Of a stretch of 50,523 nucleotides of DNA, positions 11,036-24,200 are shown in pieces. The DNA comes from Lactifluus volemus (taxonomy: Eukaryota; Basidiomycota; Agaricomycetes; Russulales; Russulaceae), in assembly GCA_022376515.1 (NCBI GenBank), contig WTXI01000263.1, positions 1 through 50,523 of the forward strand, written 5' to 3'. Position 1 is the stretch's first letter, and the number at the start of each line of letters is the position of its first letter. The notes beneath the pieces are model-generated. The model had not been told where the DNA came from and made no database searches. It was given only the letters and a program-made list of their open reading frames with translations. The translations under genes and the position numbers were made by a program.

Positions 11036-14000
11036 CTATTGAAATAAATTGTGGTCATGTACTGTAGCCCAATTCGATCCGTGCACAAAGTTTGAGAGAT
11101 CAAGCCGGGTCTCATGCTCACCCGCAATCCAGACAGTACTAGGTCTATGAAGGCATGGCCTATGAAGCTCGGGAATCCATAAAAGAAGTTCTCTCCCTTC
11201 TCCATATATCCAGCCATCACTATCGATCAGGAATTGGTCTATAAAATGGTTTTTAATATGTTCTCTTACGACCTGACCTGTTGTGACATCCCACACCCGA
11301 ATCGTGCCATCACCCGAGCCTGATGCGATACGCTGCCCATCTGGTGAGAATGCCACGGATGTGACCGATCTGGTGTGTCCAGTAAACGGGCCCGCTACGA
11401 CCTGTCCTGTTGTGGCATCCAGCACACAAATCGTGCGATCCAAAAGGCTAGTAACCATACGCTGCCTGTCTGGCGAGAATGCGACCAATGCCGGGGCAAC
11501 ACTGTTCGAAGGCCCGGAGAAGTATCCAGCGGGAGTAAATGGGCCTGCTACGATCTGTCGTGTTGTGGCATTCCACACACAAATTGTGCCATGGCACAAG
11601 CTTGATGCGATAAGCTGGCCATCCGGTAAGAATGAGATAGATCCGGGAAAATCGGTGTATCCAAAATACGGGCCCGCTACGACCTGTCCTGTTGTGGCAT
11701 CCCACACATGAATCGTGGCATTCCACGAGCCTGATGTGATACGGTGGCCATCCGGCAAGAATGCAACACATGCGACCGGATAGCCGTGTCCAGTAAAGGG
11801 GCCCGCTACGACCTGTCCTGTTGTGGCATCCCACACACAAATCGTTTCATCGAACGAGCCTGATGCGATACGCTGCCCATCTGGTGAGAATGCCACGGAT
11901 GTGACCGATTCGGTGTGTCCAGTAAACGGGCCCACTACGACCTGTCCTGTTGTGGCATCCCACACACGAATCGTGTCATCGTGCGAGCTTGATGCGATAC
12001 GCTGCCCATCTGGTGAGAATGCCACGGATGTGACCGATTGGGTGTGTTCAGTAAACGGGCCCGCTACGACCTGTCGTGTTGTGGCATCCCACACACAGAT
12101 TGTGTTATCGAACGAGCCTGATGCGATACGTTGGCCGTCTGGCGAGAATACCAGGAATTCGAGAAAAAAGGTGTGTCTAGGAAAGGGGCCCGCTACGACC
12201 TGTCCTGTTGTGGCATCCCACACATGAATCGCGTCATCGTCCGAGCTTGATGCGATACGCTGCCCATCTGGTGAAAATGCCACGGGTTCAACCAATTTGG
12301 TGTGTCCAGTAAACGGGCACGCTACGACCTGTCCTGTTGTGGCATCCCACACATAAATCGTGCCATCGAACGAGACTGATGTGATACTCTGGCCATCCAG
12401 CGAGAATGCCACGGATCCAGCCAATTTGGTGTGTCCAGTAAACGGGCACGCTACGACCTGTCCTGTTGTGGCATCCCACACACGAATCGTGTGATCGTCC
12501 GAGCCTGATGCGATACGCTGCCCATCTGGTGAGAATGCCACGGATGTGACCGATTCGGTGTGTCCAGTAAACGGGCCCGCTACGACCAGTCCTGTTGTGG
12601 CATCCCACACACGAATCGTGTGATCGTCCGAGCCTGATGCGATACGCTGCCCATCTGGTGAGAATGCCACGGATCCAACCAATTTGGTGTGTCCAGTAAA
12701 CGGGCCCGCTATGACCTGTCCTGTTGTGGCTTCCCACACACGAATCGTGCCATCGAACGAGCCTGATGCGATACGCTGGCCATCCGGCGAGAATGCCACG
12801 GATGTGACCCAATCGGTGTGTCCAGTAAACGGGCCCGCTACGATCTGTCCTGTTGTGGCATCCCACATACAAATCGTTTGATCAACTGAGCCTGATGCGA
12901 TACGCTGCCCGTCTGGCGAGAATACAACAGAAGGGATGCGTCCGCCATCGGTTTGGATCGTCATTTCCAATGCTGGCCAATGAGACAACTGCCCGCGTTC
13001 CAAGGCCAGTGTGCGAGGAAATTGGTGAATATATCGCTTCAGGATCTCGGAAGAGGTTGGGGAGAAAGGGAGGGCAGAGATATAGATATGCGGAGCGCTT
13101 CTTGCCATCATCATTCCGAAATACCGTATAAACGCGGACCCATCTTTCACCAATCCCAACAATTTCTTCACCTCCGTTTGTGAACGCTATTGCAATTCAA
13201 AGTCACTACATGTCATATTCAATTATGATGTACCTACCTCCGCCTGCAGCCATATCGACAGAGATGACAACGCTGGTGAAGCAACGCCTACACTGTCCTT
13301 GACGCTCAGAACTTCCAGCCAAAACAAAAACTTCGTCTCGAGCAGAGATTGAAGCTTCTCAAAGAGTTCCCGTTCGAAAGTAACTTGTCGTAAATGGTCG
13401 TCCCAGTAAATGCAGGCATACCATAGAGCAGGTGGGATGTATTTGGCGATTCGAGATTTCAAGTCTGGGACGTCGCTGTTGGCGAGATGTGACGACTCGA
13501 GTTTGCAGATATTGAATTTGAGATTATCGAGCATCAATGTAACGCAGGAGTGTGCCAATTGATGGTGGGCGTCGCCAAGGTCCACATAAAACACATCACT
13601 CTTCTTGCTGGTCAGAAAGTCACGGAATGACGTATGGAGGGGAACGATGAGCCGCGTTCGATCAGATGAAGTGACGTTGCTCAGTAGCGAGCCGAGGTAA
13701 CTGAGAATCCCAAGCACGCGATCGGAATCCTCGGGGTCGTCTTTGGTTGAATGTCGTCGCAAAGCAATCAAGGAACCAATGGAGAGGGGCTCGATCGCGG
13801 CAAGAACCTGTCCCATGACGGATCGAAATACAACTTGTGCTTTATGCGATTTGAAGTACTCGTTGAGAACTTCTTCGTACAAGTTGTCCAATAGTCCTTC
13901 ATCACCCCGCTCTCGAGAGTGTCCCAACAGGTGCTGGACGCACTCATTCTTGCTAAGGCCAAGACTAGCGGGGCTATTTATGAACCCGCAAGCAACGGCT

Positions 14001-16227
14001 GCCCATTGAAACAAGCCCTCTGCTGCCTTCGCTAATTTGCCACCATAGTCTTTGAACACGTCCTCAGGAAGCTCTCTCCGAAGATACATGCCAATATCTT
14101 GCTCTGTATTGGCAGCCAGTTGGATATCGTCCATGTAAGTGGTACGGACGGACCCCGCATTGGCAAAGGCAGGTTCGATACCACTCTCCGGCCTCGAGGT
14201 GATGAGTATTCGGAAGTTAGGAGGGAGGTCAATGAGGCGTTGAGCAAGAAACACGTGGAGTCCATTTTTGTCGATTGTGGCTCCACTCTCATCCAGAGCA
14301 TCGATGACGATGAGAACTGGACCAAGAAGTGGCGCATTCTTGAGCGGTTCCAGGAGGAGGCATTCAAAAAGCGTATGATAGTCTTGGGTACCACGAAGAG
14401 ACGATTTATCCTTGATGGCCCTCCCAAGGGCGCGTTTGAAAGCAGGACTGCGATCGGAGAGATCGCGAGCAAGTGTCGTGAACAGCTGATAAGCCTCGTC
14501 TTTGGACTGCTGTCGCAAAAAGGCGAAGTAAGAGCCGAGACACTTGTCGTCGAATCGACGTGCGATCTCATGTGCAATACAAGACTTTCCCGTGCCTGCT
14601 TGGCCGAGGAGAACGAGGGCACGTTCAGATTCGGGATTCTCGACCCACTTAACAATATAGTCCAAGAACCGTTCGCGTGTGCCTGGAATACAGCGCTTAT
14701 CGTTGAATCGCCAGCCTCCCTTATAGGGCATTTCCCTGATATTTGCATTCAACTCTGTGCTCCTTGTCAGATTGACGATCCGACAACCTGCGACCAAAGC
14801 TACGCACCAGCTTCTAGCACAGAAACCTCAGTGGTGACAGTAGCACGGGCGAGGAAACTGTTTCGCAGTCGGACGAGGTCGGCGCGGTACTGTTCTATTT
14901 TTCCATCAACTTGGCCATCGATATACTTTAGAGCCCTCTTCCCTGAAAACCATATATTTATAATAGCCAATGAGATAGACGATGACGACGTACTAACTCG
15001 GACATCCTCCGCATATGATCGGATAAATTCGGCACATTTGGAGACGCACTCGAGCATCTCCTCAAGAATTGATGCCTGTCTAGACTCCGGCATGATGTTC
15101 GTCAAAGCGTCTGCCTCTTCTGCAAACTCAAATACATCGCGTATGGCCTCAAGTAGTGCTTCGATGTTGAGGTCACGTTCAACCTGCTTTAGCAACGTCT
15201 GGCGGCAAAATAAAAATAAGTAAATGAGTGACTGTTCTACATCATCCGAGAAGGCAATGAGATGGACCTCGGGGATAGTTGAGAGCAGACTCCACGCTAG
15301 TTTTGCGTAGGGGTTCAACTGAGGAGTGGAAGTTAGCTCAGCAAAGGATAGGCAGAAGATACTGGACATACGGCCGCGATTGGAGTGACGGTGTCCATCA
15401 CCCACTTGACTTTAGTAACAGCACTTTGCCACGTCTTTATCGTATTAATATCCTTGATAGCTTCTTCAGCGCGACGGAGAGCGGTACGTAACGTCTCCGT
15501 CTGAGACTCTGTCGCTGGTTGCATAGGGGTATCGCTCTCGATGGGAAGGTCACCTGTCCGGGATAAAGGGGGTAGAGAGGTGGCAGCTGCCATGGATTCC
15601 ATGGTTGTGGGACTTGGGGTGTTGACTGCCGCATTCTGAGACGAATTCCTGTTCGCTGATTCGGTGATCGTTAAGAAGAGTGTGATCGCCTCCGTTGGAT
15701 GTCTTATCTGTCCGTCAGCGCTGTCGAAAATGATGTCAAGTTCTATATGTAGGATGCTTAGCCAGACGGATGTATATGAGATCATAAGGACGAACCGCGA
15801 TGGGGACTGCAGGCTATCTCCCGCTTTCCAACAAGGATATCTTTGTGTAGGGACCTTTCCGCATAGAGAGATATTGTAATATGAGAGAGTGATTGCACAA
15901 CACTGCAGGAGATTCAGTTGTAAATATGGATGAAGATACGACATTTCTCACAATGCGTTGACGGTCTCATTCCAGTCCACATGTTGCGCCACGCTCCGTA
16001 CAGACCGTGTACGCCATGTTCTCTCTCCGTCTGTAACAGTAGCATAAAATCGAATCTTCTTCCCAAGCAGGGTCTTTAGACGGGGGAGGTTGTGCGCTCT
16101 GAGAACTGGCAGGGGGAGGAGATCTAGTATTCATCAGAGCACGGTGATAAAGGTGCGTACCAGTTATCTGGAGCGGAACGGGGCTTGATTGGGTTTCGCA
16201 GAGCTGGGTGCGGTTGACGGAGTGCAT
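11036..16227 (-). CDS. NLR copy 2: C2 - MLKL-like helical - NACHT - WD40, intact (about 1585 aa)
   Basis: Exons: 16227-16161, 16105-15952, 15902-15796, 15742-15372, 15318-15268, 15198-14994, 14942-14808, 14754-13238, 13186-11036; the sum divides by three with no internal stop. Approximate residues: C2 17-136; helical bundle-like region 200-360; Walker A GQAGTGKS 414-421; Walker B LIVIDALDES about 511-520; SRPES about 550; WD40 repeats from about 946. It has 13 repeats, several unusually degenerate (HTFFLEFLVF, YTDFPGSISF, an insertion of a few residues in repeat 12). The C-terminal cap DSDGWIYGEG, LDLSNFVHGSNWATVH is shared with the other copies. One codon is missing after AFLR in the NACHT domain compared with the other copies. 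The intron before exon 5 carries an indel that would break the frame if it were coding, which supports the splice model. Subtype B, with copy 4. Confidence 0.87.
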
Positions 16228-16654
16228 TACGGTTTGAGAACCTAGGCTGTACATAATTAATAACAGGGGACATAGGCATGAGCGACATTTACACATACGA
16301 ATTCAGGATGAACTTGGGTGTGTTCCGAGTCATGGGCTGGCTGAAATCACAAACCACACCCCGTCCGCATTTTGCCGACAATGAAAGTCTAGGCTAAGCC
16401 TAGAACATGTAGTTTGGATATTATGTTCGGGAAATATAAGTGTATTCGGATAATTCGTCTCTGTTTCCCATGATGACGATGTACTGTAAGTCGGCGGTTG
16501 TCTCGAGCAGGAGAGCTTTCTTTTACAGCTCTTGGAAGCCGGAAAAAATGTATAGAAAAGTAGATTATACTGTATTGTACCGCGGGCTGCCACGATTGAA
16601 GCTTATCGGCCCGGGTTGTCATCGTCATCGCTGGCTGGTGCTGACCCATTAAAC
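16228..16654. promoter_or_regulatory. Divergent promoter between NLR copy 2 (-) and the RCC1-like gene (+)
   Basis: This is the counterpart of 6118-6548, about 427 bp long. It carries a perfect CTAGGCTAAGCCTAG palindrome near 16389, as unit 4 does; units 1 and 3 have one mismatch there. A one-base indel just upstream of the NLR start removes the alternative start used by ORFs in the other copies. Confidence 0.55.
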
Positions 16655-18011
16655 ATGTTCAGAAGACAGACGACCACTCTACTGAACGGTCCTAGATGGT
16701 TCTCACACAGTTCAGGTCCACGCATGTCCTCAAATCCCGTCATTAGAGGAGCGGCAGTGGTTACATCTATTGCGGCGGCGGCGGTGACAGCCACCATTAC
16801 GGTCCAGCAAACCGCAGTTGGGCCCTTACACAACGATCCATCTCCAAGCGTTCCGGCATCGGCGGTATCCAGCAAAATAAATCCAGGGGAAAAAAGGGTG
16901 GTCGGTGGAAATGGCGAGGAGCTTAGACTGTTGGTGTGGGGCTCGAATAGGTTCGTCTACATCTCACCTTGTATGTGCTCTTCAGTGAAGTGTATACACT
17001 ATAAGGTCACACATCATATCTCCGGATTCGTCGGATGCGATGCAGATTCGTACGCCAGCGGTGGCTTCATTTCTTCAAGACGTGGCATTGCGCGACTTGG
17101 CGGTACACGCCACGCATGCTGTCTGCGTGGACGGACGTGGAGATGTTTATCAGTGGGGCGATGGTTTCTTTGACCAAAAGTCTGCGTCAGACGATCGGAA
17201 GCCTGTACTGACCTTGCAGGGTAAAGTGCGTCCGCCCCTCACTCTCACTCTCAAGTGGCTGACGACGGCCTTGATTTTTCGCGATGCGCAGAATATCACA
17301 CGTGTACAGGTCACTGAATCTCGCATCTTTGCGCTCTCGGCTTCCGGAAAGGTGTACGTCATATCTTCCGAGGCAGCCCAGCAGAAACCCAATCTAGGCG
17401 CTGTGACACCTTCGAGCGCGTCGTGGTGGGGTACGGGCTGGTTTTGGGGTGGAGAAACAGGGGTCCAACATTTCGAGATCGAGCCGTCTCAACAACTCGC
17501 ATGGCGCGAAAAGTGAGTGATCCTCCTCGTCTTCGGCGGCAAAGACCCCACCGTTGATCGTCGCAATAGAATTATTTCCATCGCCGCTGGCCGAGATCAT
17601 CTTCTCGCTCTGACCTCTTCTGGCCGCACTTTCGTACATCCTTTTTCCAAGGACGCCAACGCTCATGGTCAGCTTGGATTCCGCAAGTTCGACATCTCTG
17701 ACCCATCATGCTCAACCTCGGCTTCTCGTCTTCACGTTGAGCTTACACCGAGAGCCGTTGCAGATCCGTATGCTAAGAACACCCGCGATGCCCGTGAATC
17801 ACCCTCAGGCTCGCCAGCCGCCGCGGGGTTGCTTCCCGTATCTGAGAATCTCATGAATCTGGATGATAGAAACCTGAAGTTCTCTGACAGATTGTTCGAG
17901 GTTCCGGCACTGAGAGGTGTTCATGTTATCCAGATCGCAGCTGGCTCACGAAGTAGTTTCGTGAGAACTGACACGGGAAGTGTGCTCGGCTGGGGCGCTA
18001 AAACTACGTGA
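16655..18011 (+). CDS. Truncated RCC1-like mitochondrial protein, unit 2 (5' fragment)
   Basis: Same structure as the unit 1 fragment: an MFRRQTTT presequence, an Ala-rich membrane stretch, then the first blades through VLGWG. The exons stay open across GTGCGT..CACAG and GTGAGT..AATAG introns at the positions matching copy 4. Homology to the intact gene stops at 17999 and the frame ends at 18011 after AKTT. It is a truncated copy with its own start and promoter; whether it is expressed cannot be told from sequence. Confidence 0.6.
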
Positions 18012-19237
18012 TCCAGTGAGCTTCTCTCTTCCATCGCAGTTCCACTACCTGACCTGCGTGATAGGTGCTGCCTTAAATTCGGACAACCAGCCAATGATTT
18101 CATCTTTGACGCTATGGTCGATCGTCTTTTGGAGATTGCTCAGGTCCGATTTAGCGCCCGTAGGATGCGTGCCTGCCTCGAGAGTCCGCACCATCAGCCA
18201 ACAACGTCGCATCGCTACGGCCATTATCCTCAACTCCATCCCGCTCGCGACGAACCGCACTCCTGCTGACTTGGCTGCTTGATACCTCTGGCTTCACCTC
18301 ACGTTACCGGCTATTAGCGCCTCGTTTTACGCCACACCTTTCTCATCTTTGCACCCACAAGCTCGCTTCCCTCACCATCTTGCGCATAGTCAACCAGAAG
18401 GTGGAGCCCGAGGCATCCAGTCAGGTCGTCGAAGCCCTATTCTCGTCACCGAGCGATCACGTTTTGACAGACATTCTCGGTGATCAAGTCAATGGCGTTG
18501 CTGTCGTTCACAAAGTGCTCACCAGTCCATTTGTCGACCCTGTCAAGCGATCCATATATATCGAAGCAACAAAGCGGGTTCTCATCGAGTTAAAAGTAAT
18601 CGCTACTCAAGCATACCGCCGACTGATTGAGGAAGTTGGCCTTCCGATCCCTAATTTCCAACCAAGCTTCTCTAATGGGTCGGCAGCTCCCGATACCAAG
18701 GGCAAGTTCGGTGGTTCTTCGATTTCCTATGGCGTTCCTGGCTTGCCGTCGGGATACTCGACGCACGACCAGAATTTGGCATCTATGATGGCTGCTCTGC
18801 AGATGGGTGGCCAAAACCCTCAATCGGGTCTGCCTCAACTTCAACAGCCGCAGCTCTCCATAGACCCCGGTTATAGCAGCCAGGGCGTCCCTCAACGCAC
18901 CCGGTCGTCGAATGCGGTGTCTGCGTTCTCGCCTGCTACCGACCCTTTCAACCCCTTCGCTGTCAGATCTCCGGAAGGTAGTAGCCCTCGCGGTGCCCTG
19001 CGCCGCAACGGCCCGGGTGGCCCTGTAGCTGCCGCTACCACTTCTTCCACGATCCCCATGCCTACGATTCCCTACGGGAGCCAATCGCCTGTTCTCGGCT
19101 CGGGAACGATTCTTGGCATGGGACAGCCATCGTACAGTAGCCTCGGGCCACAATCAGTTCCTCCGCAAGTCTATCAGCAGTACATGTACCAAGTGTATCA
19201 ACAAAATTCCCCAAACATGGGGGCATTCCACGCCTGA
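18000..19237 (+). pseudogene. Pumilio (Jsn1/Puf2-type) 3' fragment, unit 2
   Basis: Begins at NYVIQ with no start of its own. It shares the frame break near 18189 and the 8 bp deletion near 18256 with unit 1. From 18380 it is open to the native stop (MGAFHA, 19235-19237), making it the best-preserved C-terminus of the three. The tail carries SPATDPFNPFAVRSPEGSS and a Tyr/Gln-rich end. The methionine at 18380 is internal to the PUF domain and is not a true start. Confidence 0.75.
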
Positions 19238-19625
19238 ATCACTATCGGCAATGACGACAACAAGCGTGGTTAACGCGTATGTTGCATGACCTCGATATAT
19301 TTATCACGTCGCTCCCTTTCATCCTGTCCATCCTTTGTGTCAAATGATGCGCTCTTGTGACCCAATTTTCCTCGGTTATTTACAACGACCACTCTTCAGC
19401 TGCGCGTGGGTTCGTTTGGCTTGATATTGCAATGTCTGCTCTCTTTTGATATATCCTGAAACATCACTTGCTTGCATTTCCTACATCCTTTTGAGTGTGG
19501 TTGAGGAGTTTATGGACGAAGTTTTTCCTCTAGCTTTTATAAGAAATCCTTTGCTCTCTATATTTTCTCTCTTTACCTTTCACCTCAGTTTCTCCAGTCT
19601 CCGAACATGTACACATACATCAAAG
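19238..19625. other. Pumilio 3' flank and gene C upstream region, unit 2
   Basis: Nearly identical to 9130-9517. No gene is supported. Confidence 0.4.
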
Positions 19626-20684
19626 ATGACTGAAATCTCTCTGGAAGCGTCTGATTCGTTTGTCTGCGAGAGAAGTGATGCCGCGCCCGGCCCGGAACGG
19701 GAAGCGCTTAACTGCCATGGGTTCGGTCTCATGAAAAGGTGCAAGGGCATCATCCCGAAAAAATGGCAATGTTCCATCATGGACCGGAGCAAGAATACAT
19801 CCTCACGACCCTAAAGTCTCACCCTTACCAACAGCACGCCAGCCTTGGGCTAGTGAAACCAAAGATGAAGGTACGTATCTTTCGCGGCATATAAAACAAC
19901 GCTCAACCTAAAACCAAATAAAAAAAAGCTATCCAGAGAGACGCTAAGGATCCTCACTTCTTCGTTAATTTGAATCGACTGGGACCAGTACGCTTTTATC
20001 ACCACATGCAAACGATTAAAACGGTGAGTTTTTGTATTTTTTTTTTGCTGAACGGACATGACGGGACTGATCATACACGACTTATCTCTGTGTGTGTGTA
20101 CCTGTGTGGTTTTTGGTTTGGTTTGGCAAAGTGAAGCAAGGGAGCTTGGTTAAAGAACTCTTTGAATCATGCGAACGAGCTGAAGAAGAAGAATCTAATG
20201 CTAATGACAGGGGATCGCTGCGTAATCACCTCCACGTCTCGTCACTCGTTTGGCTTATCGAGGAACGTCGCGATCTCGACCTCGCCGATGGTGGTGGTGG
20301 ACCGGCTGCTGCTAGATCTCAGAGTGTGACTGTGAATGTGAGGAGAGCGTCGTCGTTGCTGGCGGAGAAGTATGGGATGGACGTCGAGAAGGTCGAGAGG
20401 CTGGTACGGTTCGTGAACGTGCCTAGCGTTCGTGAAGGCGAGAAGAACGTGCAACGGCGGTACGTTAGGGACGCTGAGAGTGGAGAGGAGGTAGCAATTA
20501 CCGAGGTGAGTTTGTATTTCTCACCCATTTTTCTTTCAAACCGTTTTTTTTTTGGGAAGGGAACAAAGTTGTTGTTTTGCTCCTCCTCACCCACCAAAAG
20601 CTTCAGAGTTGATGTCGTTTGTGTTCATTTTGGTTGTTTTAGGTCGAGTGGAGGGAACCAATGAATATTGCGCGACGCGGATAA
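19626..20684 (+). pseudogene. Gene C (conserved, unknown function), unit 2, frame-damaged
   Basis: Same order of pieces as unit 1, including the 11 extra bases (19744-19769) that break the first part. The Glu-rich helical exon is open (KELFESCERAEEEE, EKYGMDVEKVERLVRFVN), followed by intron 20506-20642 and a last exon ending NIARRG. The shared lesion shows that units 1 and 2 have been homogenised here, although their NLR parts belong to different subtypes. Confidence 0.5.
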
Positions 20685-21209
20685 AAAGTAGTAGTCGTGG
20701 CGGCAACGCCTGATGCCGTCGAGACCGCCTCTGGGACCTTTGGCTACTTGGAAGAGTTATGACCTTCTAGTTTGCGCCACCACCGTATTTTATAATTTGG
20801 GCGAAAGAATCCTGATCACGTTGAAACGTTCTCTAATGTTACCTCTCTATGTTCACGATAATTTGACTTTGGATTGTCACAAATTTTCGATGGGTTATCG
20901 CCAACTGGAAACTTTACATCAAACTCAATGCATCCTTAGTGAGCTTCCCAAATCTCTGGGTTAGACATATGGGTGGGTGTATCCCAAAAAAAACGGAAAC
21001 AAGCTACAGACTCGTCGACGTCTTGCTGGGGGCGATTTGGCCACTTCACGTGAAGGAACTCGTGGAGGTCATTGCGGTTGACTTGATACGACTAGGGCGC
21101 AAGGAAATAGTTCTGGTGTAGCGCAGATGATCGCATAGCTGTGGTGGGGCCAGCGTCGAGGTCGTTGGAGGCACAGTTGAGAAACCATCTTCCACTACAA
21201 CTGATTCTA
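20685..21209. other. Spacer between gene C and NLR copy 3 (type A)
   Basis: Convergent 3' spacer closely matching 181-717. No supported gene. Confidence 0.6.
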
Positions 21210-24200
21210 TTAAAATGAACTGTAATCATGTACTGTAGCCCAATTCGATCCGTGCACAAAGTTTGAGAGATCGAGCCGGGTCTCATGCTGACCCGCAATC
21301 CAGACAGTACTAGGTCTATGAAGGCATCGCCTATGAAGCTCGGGAATCCATAAAATAAGTTTGAACCCTTCTCCATATATCCAACCGTCACCATCGATCA
21401 GGAGTTGGTCTGTAAAATGGATCCTAATATCATCTCTTACGATCTTCTCCACATGAATCGTGCCATCAGAGGTTGAGGCAGCGTGCTGTCCGTCTGGCGA
21501 GAATGCAACAGACATGACCGGATCAGTAAATGGGCCCTCTACGATCCGTCCTGCTGTGACATCCCACACACGAATCGTGTCATCGGACGAAGCTGATGCG
21601 ATACGCTGGCCGTCTAGCGAGAATGCGACAGATGTGATCCAATCGGTGTGTCCAGTAAACGGGCCCACTACGATCTCTCCTGTTGTGGCATCCCACACAC
21701 AAATTGTGCGATCCCCCAAGCCTGATGCGATACGCTGCCCGTCTGGCGAGAATGCAATCGAACAGATGAATACACTGGCAATAAATGGGCCCGCTACGAT
21801 CTGTCCTGTTGTGGCATCCCACACACAAATCGTGAGATCGAGCGAGCCTGATGCAATACGCTGCCCGTCCAGCGAGAATGCGATGGAAGTGATGGATCCA
21901 CTGGCAGTAAATGGGCCAGCTACGATCTGTCCTGTTGTGGCATCCCACACACAAATCGTGTGATCGAGCGAGCCTGATGCGATACGCTGCCCGTCTGGCG
22001 AGAATGCGATGGAAGTGATGGATCCACTGGCAGTAAATGGGCCAGCTACGATCTCTCCTGTTGTGGCATCCCACACACGAATCGTCTCATCGTCCGAGCC
22101 AGATGCGATACGCTGCCCGTCCAGCAAGAATGCCACGGATATGACCGAATCGGTGTGTCCAGTAAATGGGCCCGCTACGACCTGTCCTGTTGTGGCATCC
22201 CACACACGAATCGTGTCATCGTACGAGCCTGATGCGATACGTTGGCCATCCGGCGAGAATGCCACGGATTTGACCAAATTGGTGTGTCCAGTAAACGGGC
22301 CCGCTACGACCTGTCCTGTTGTGGCATCCCACACACGAATCGTGTCATCGGACGAGCCTGATGCGATACGCTGCCCGTCCGGCGAGAATGCCACGGATGT
22401 GACCGAATTGGTGTGTCCAGTAAATGGGCCCGCTACGACCTGTCCTGTTGTGGCATCCCACACACGAATCATGTCATCGGACGAGCCTGATGCGATACAC
22501 TGGCCATCCGGCGAGAATGCCACGGATGAGACCGAATTGGGGTGTCCAGTAAATGGGCCCGCTACGATATGTCCTGTTGTGGCATCCCACACACGAATCG
22601 TGTCATCGAACGAGCCAGATGCGATACGCTGCCCGTCTGGCGAGAATGACACGGATATGACCAAATCGGTGTGTCCAGTAAATGGGCCCGCTACGACCTG
22701 TCCTGTTGTGGCATCCCACACACGAATCGTGTGATCGTCCGAGCCTGATGCGATACGCTGGCCATCCGGCGAGAATGCCACGGATGTGACCCAACTGGTG
22801 TGTCCAGTAAAGGGGCCCGCTACGATCTGTCCTGTTGTGGCATCCCACACACAAATCGTGTGATCGTCTGAGCCTGATGCGATACGCTGTCCGTCTGGCG
22901 AGAATACAACAGAATTGATGTCTCCGCCATGGGTCTGGATCGTCATTTCCAATGCTGGCCAATGAGACAACTGCCCGCGTTCCAAGGTCAGTGTGCGAGG
23001 AAATTGGTGAATATATCGCTTCAGGATCTCGGAAGAGGTCGGGGCAAAAGGGAGGGCAGAGATATAGATATGCGGAGCACTCCTTGCCATCGTCATTCCG
23101 AAATACCGTATAAACGCGGACCCATCTTTCACCAATCCCAACAAATTCTTCACCTCCGTTTGTGAACGCTATTGCAATTCAAAGTCACTACATGTCATAT
23201 TCAATTATGATGTACCTACCTCCGCCTGCAGCCATACCGACAGAGATGACAACGCCGGTGAAGCAAGGCCTACACTGTTCTTGACGCTCAGAACTTCCAG
23301 CCAAAACAAAAACTTCGTCTCGAGCAGAGATTGAAGCTTCTTAAAGAGTTCCCGTTCGAAAGTAACTTGTCGTAAATGGTCATCCCAGTAAATGCAGGCA
23401 TACGATAGAGCAGGTGGGATATATTTGGCGATTCGAGATTTCAAGTCTGGGACGTCGCTGTTGGCGAGATGTGACGACTCGAGTATGCAAATATTGAATT
23501 TGAGATTATCGAGCATCAATGTAACGCAGGAGTGTGCCAATTGATGGTGGGCGTCGCCAAGGTCCACATAAAACACATCACTCTTCTTGCTGGTCAGAAA
23601 GTCACGGAATGACGTATGGAGGGGAACGATGAGCCGCGTTTGATCAGATGAAGTGACGTTGCTCAGCAGCGAGCCGAGGTAACCGAGAATCCCAAGCACG
23701 CGATCGGAATCCTCGGGGTCGTCTTTGGTTGAATGTCGTCGCAAAGCAATCAAGGAACCAATGGAGAGGGGCTCGATCGCGGCAAGAACCTGTCCCATGA
23801 CGGATCGAAATACAATCTGTGCTTTATGCGATTTGAAGTATTCTTTGAGAACTTCTTCGTACAAGTTGTCCAATACTCCTTCATCACCCCGCTCTCGAGA
23901 GTGTCCCAACAGGTGCTGCACGCACTCTTTCTTGCTAAGGCCAAGACTAGCGGGGCTATTTATGAATCCGCAAGCAACGGCTGCCCATTGAAACAAGCCC
24001 TCTGCTGCCTTCGCTAATTTGCCTCCATAGTCTTTGAACACGTCCTCGGGAAGCTCTTTCCGAAGATACATGCCAATATCTTGCTCTGTATTGGCAGCCA
24101 ATTGGGTATCGTCCATGTAAGTGGTACGGACGGACCCCGCATTGGCAAAGGCAGGTTCGATACCACTCTCCGGCCTCGAGGTGATGAGTATTCGGAAGTT

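Larger units (their letters stand above)
7891..17999. repeat. Tandem array unit 2, junction to junction (10109 bp)
   Basis: It runs from one RCC1/Pumilio junction to the next. It carries the Pumilio 3' fragment, gene C, NLR copy 2 and the RCC1 5' fragment. The left junction reads GGGGCGCT followed by AAAACTACGTGATCC, and the same 23 bases occur at the next two junctions, which points to one founding breakpoint. Confidence 0.9.
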
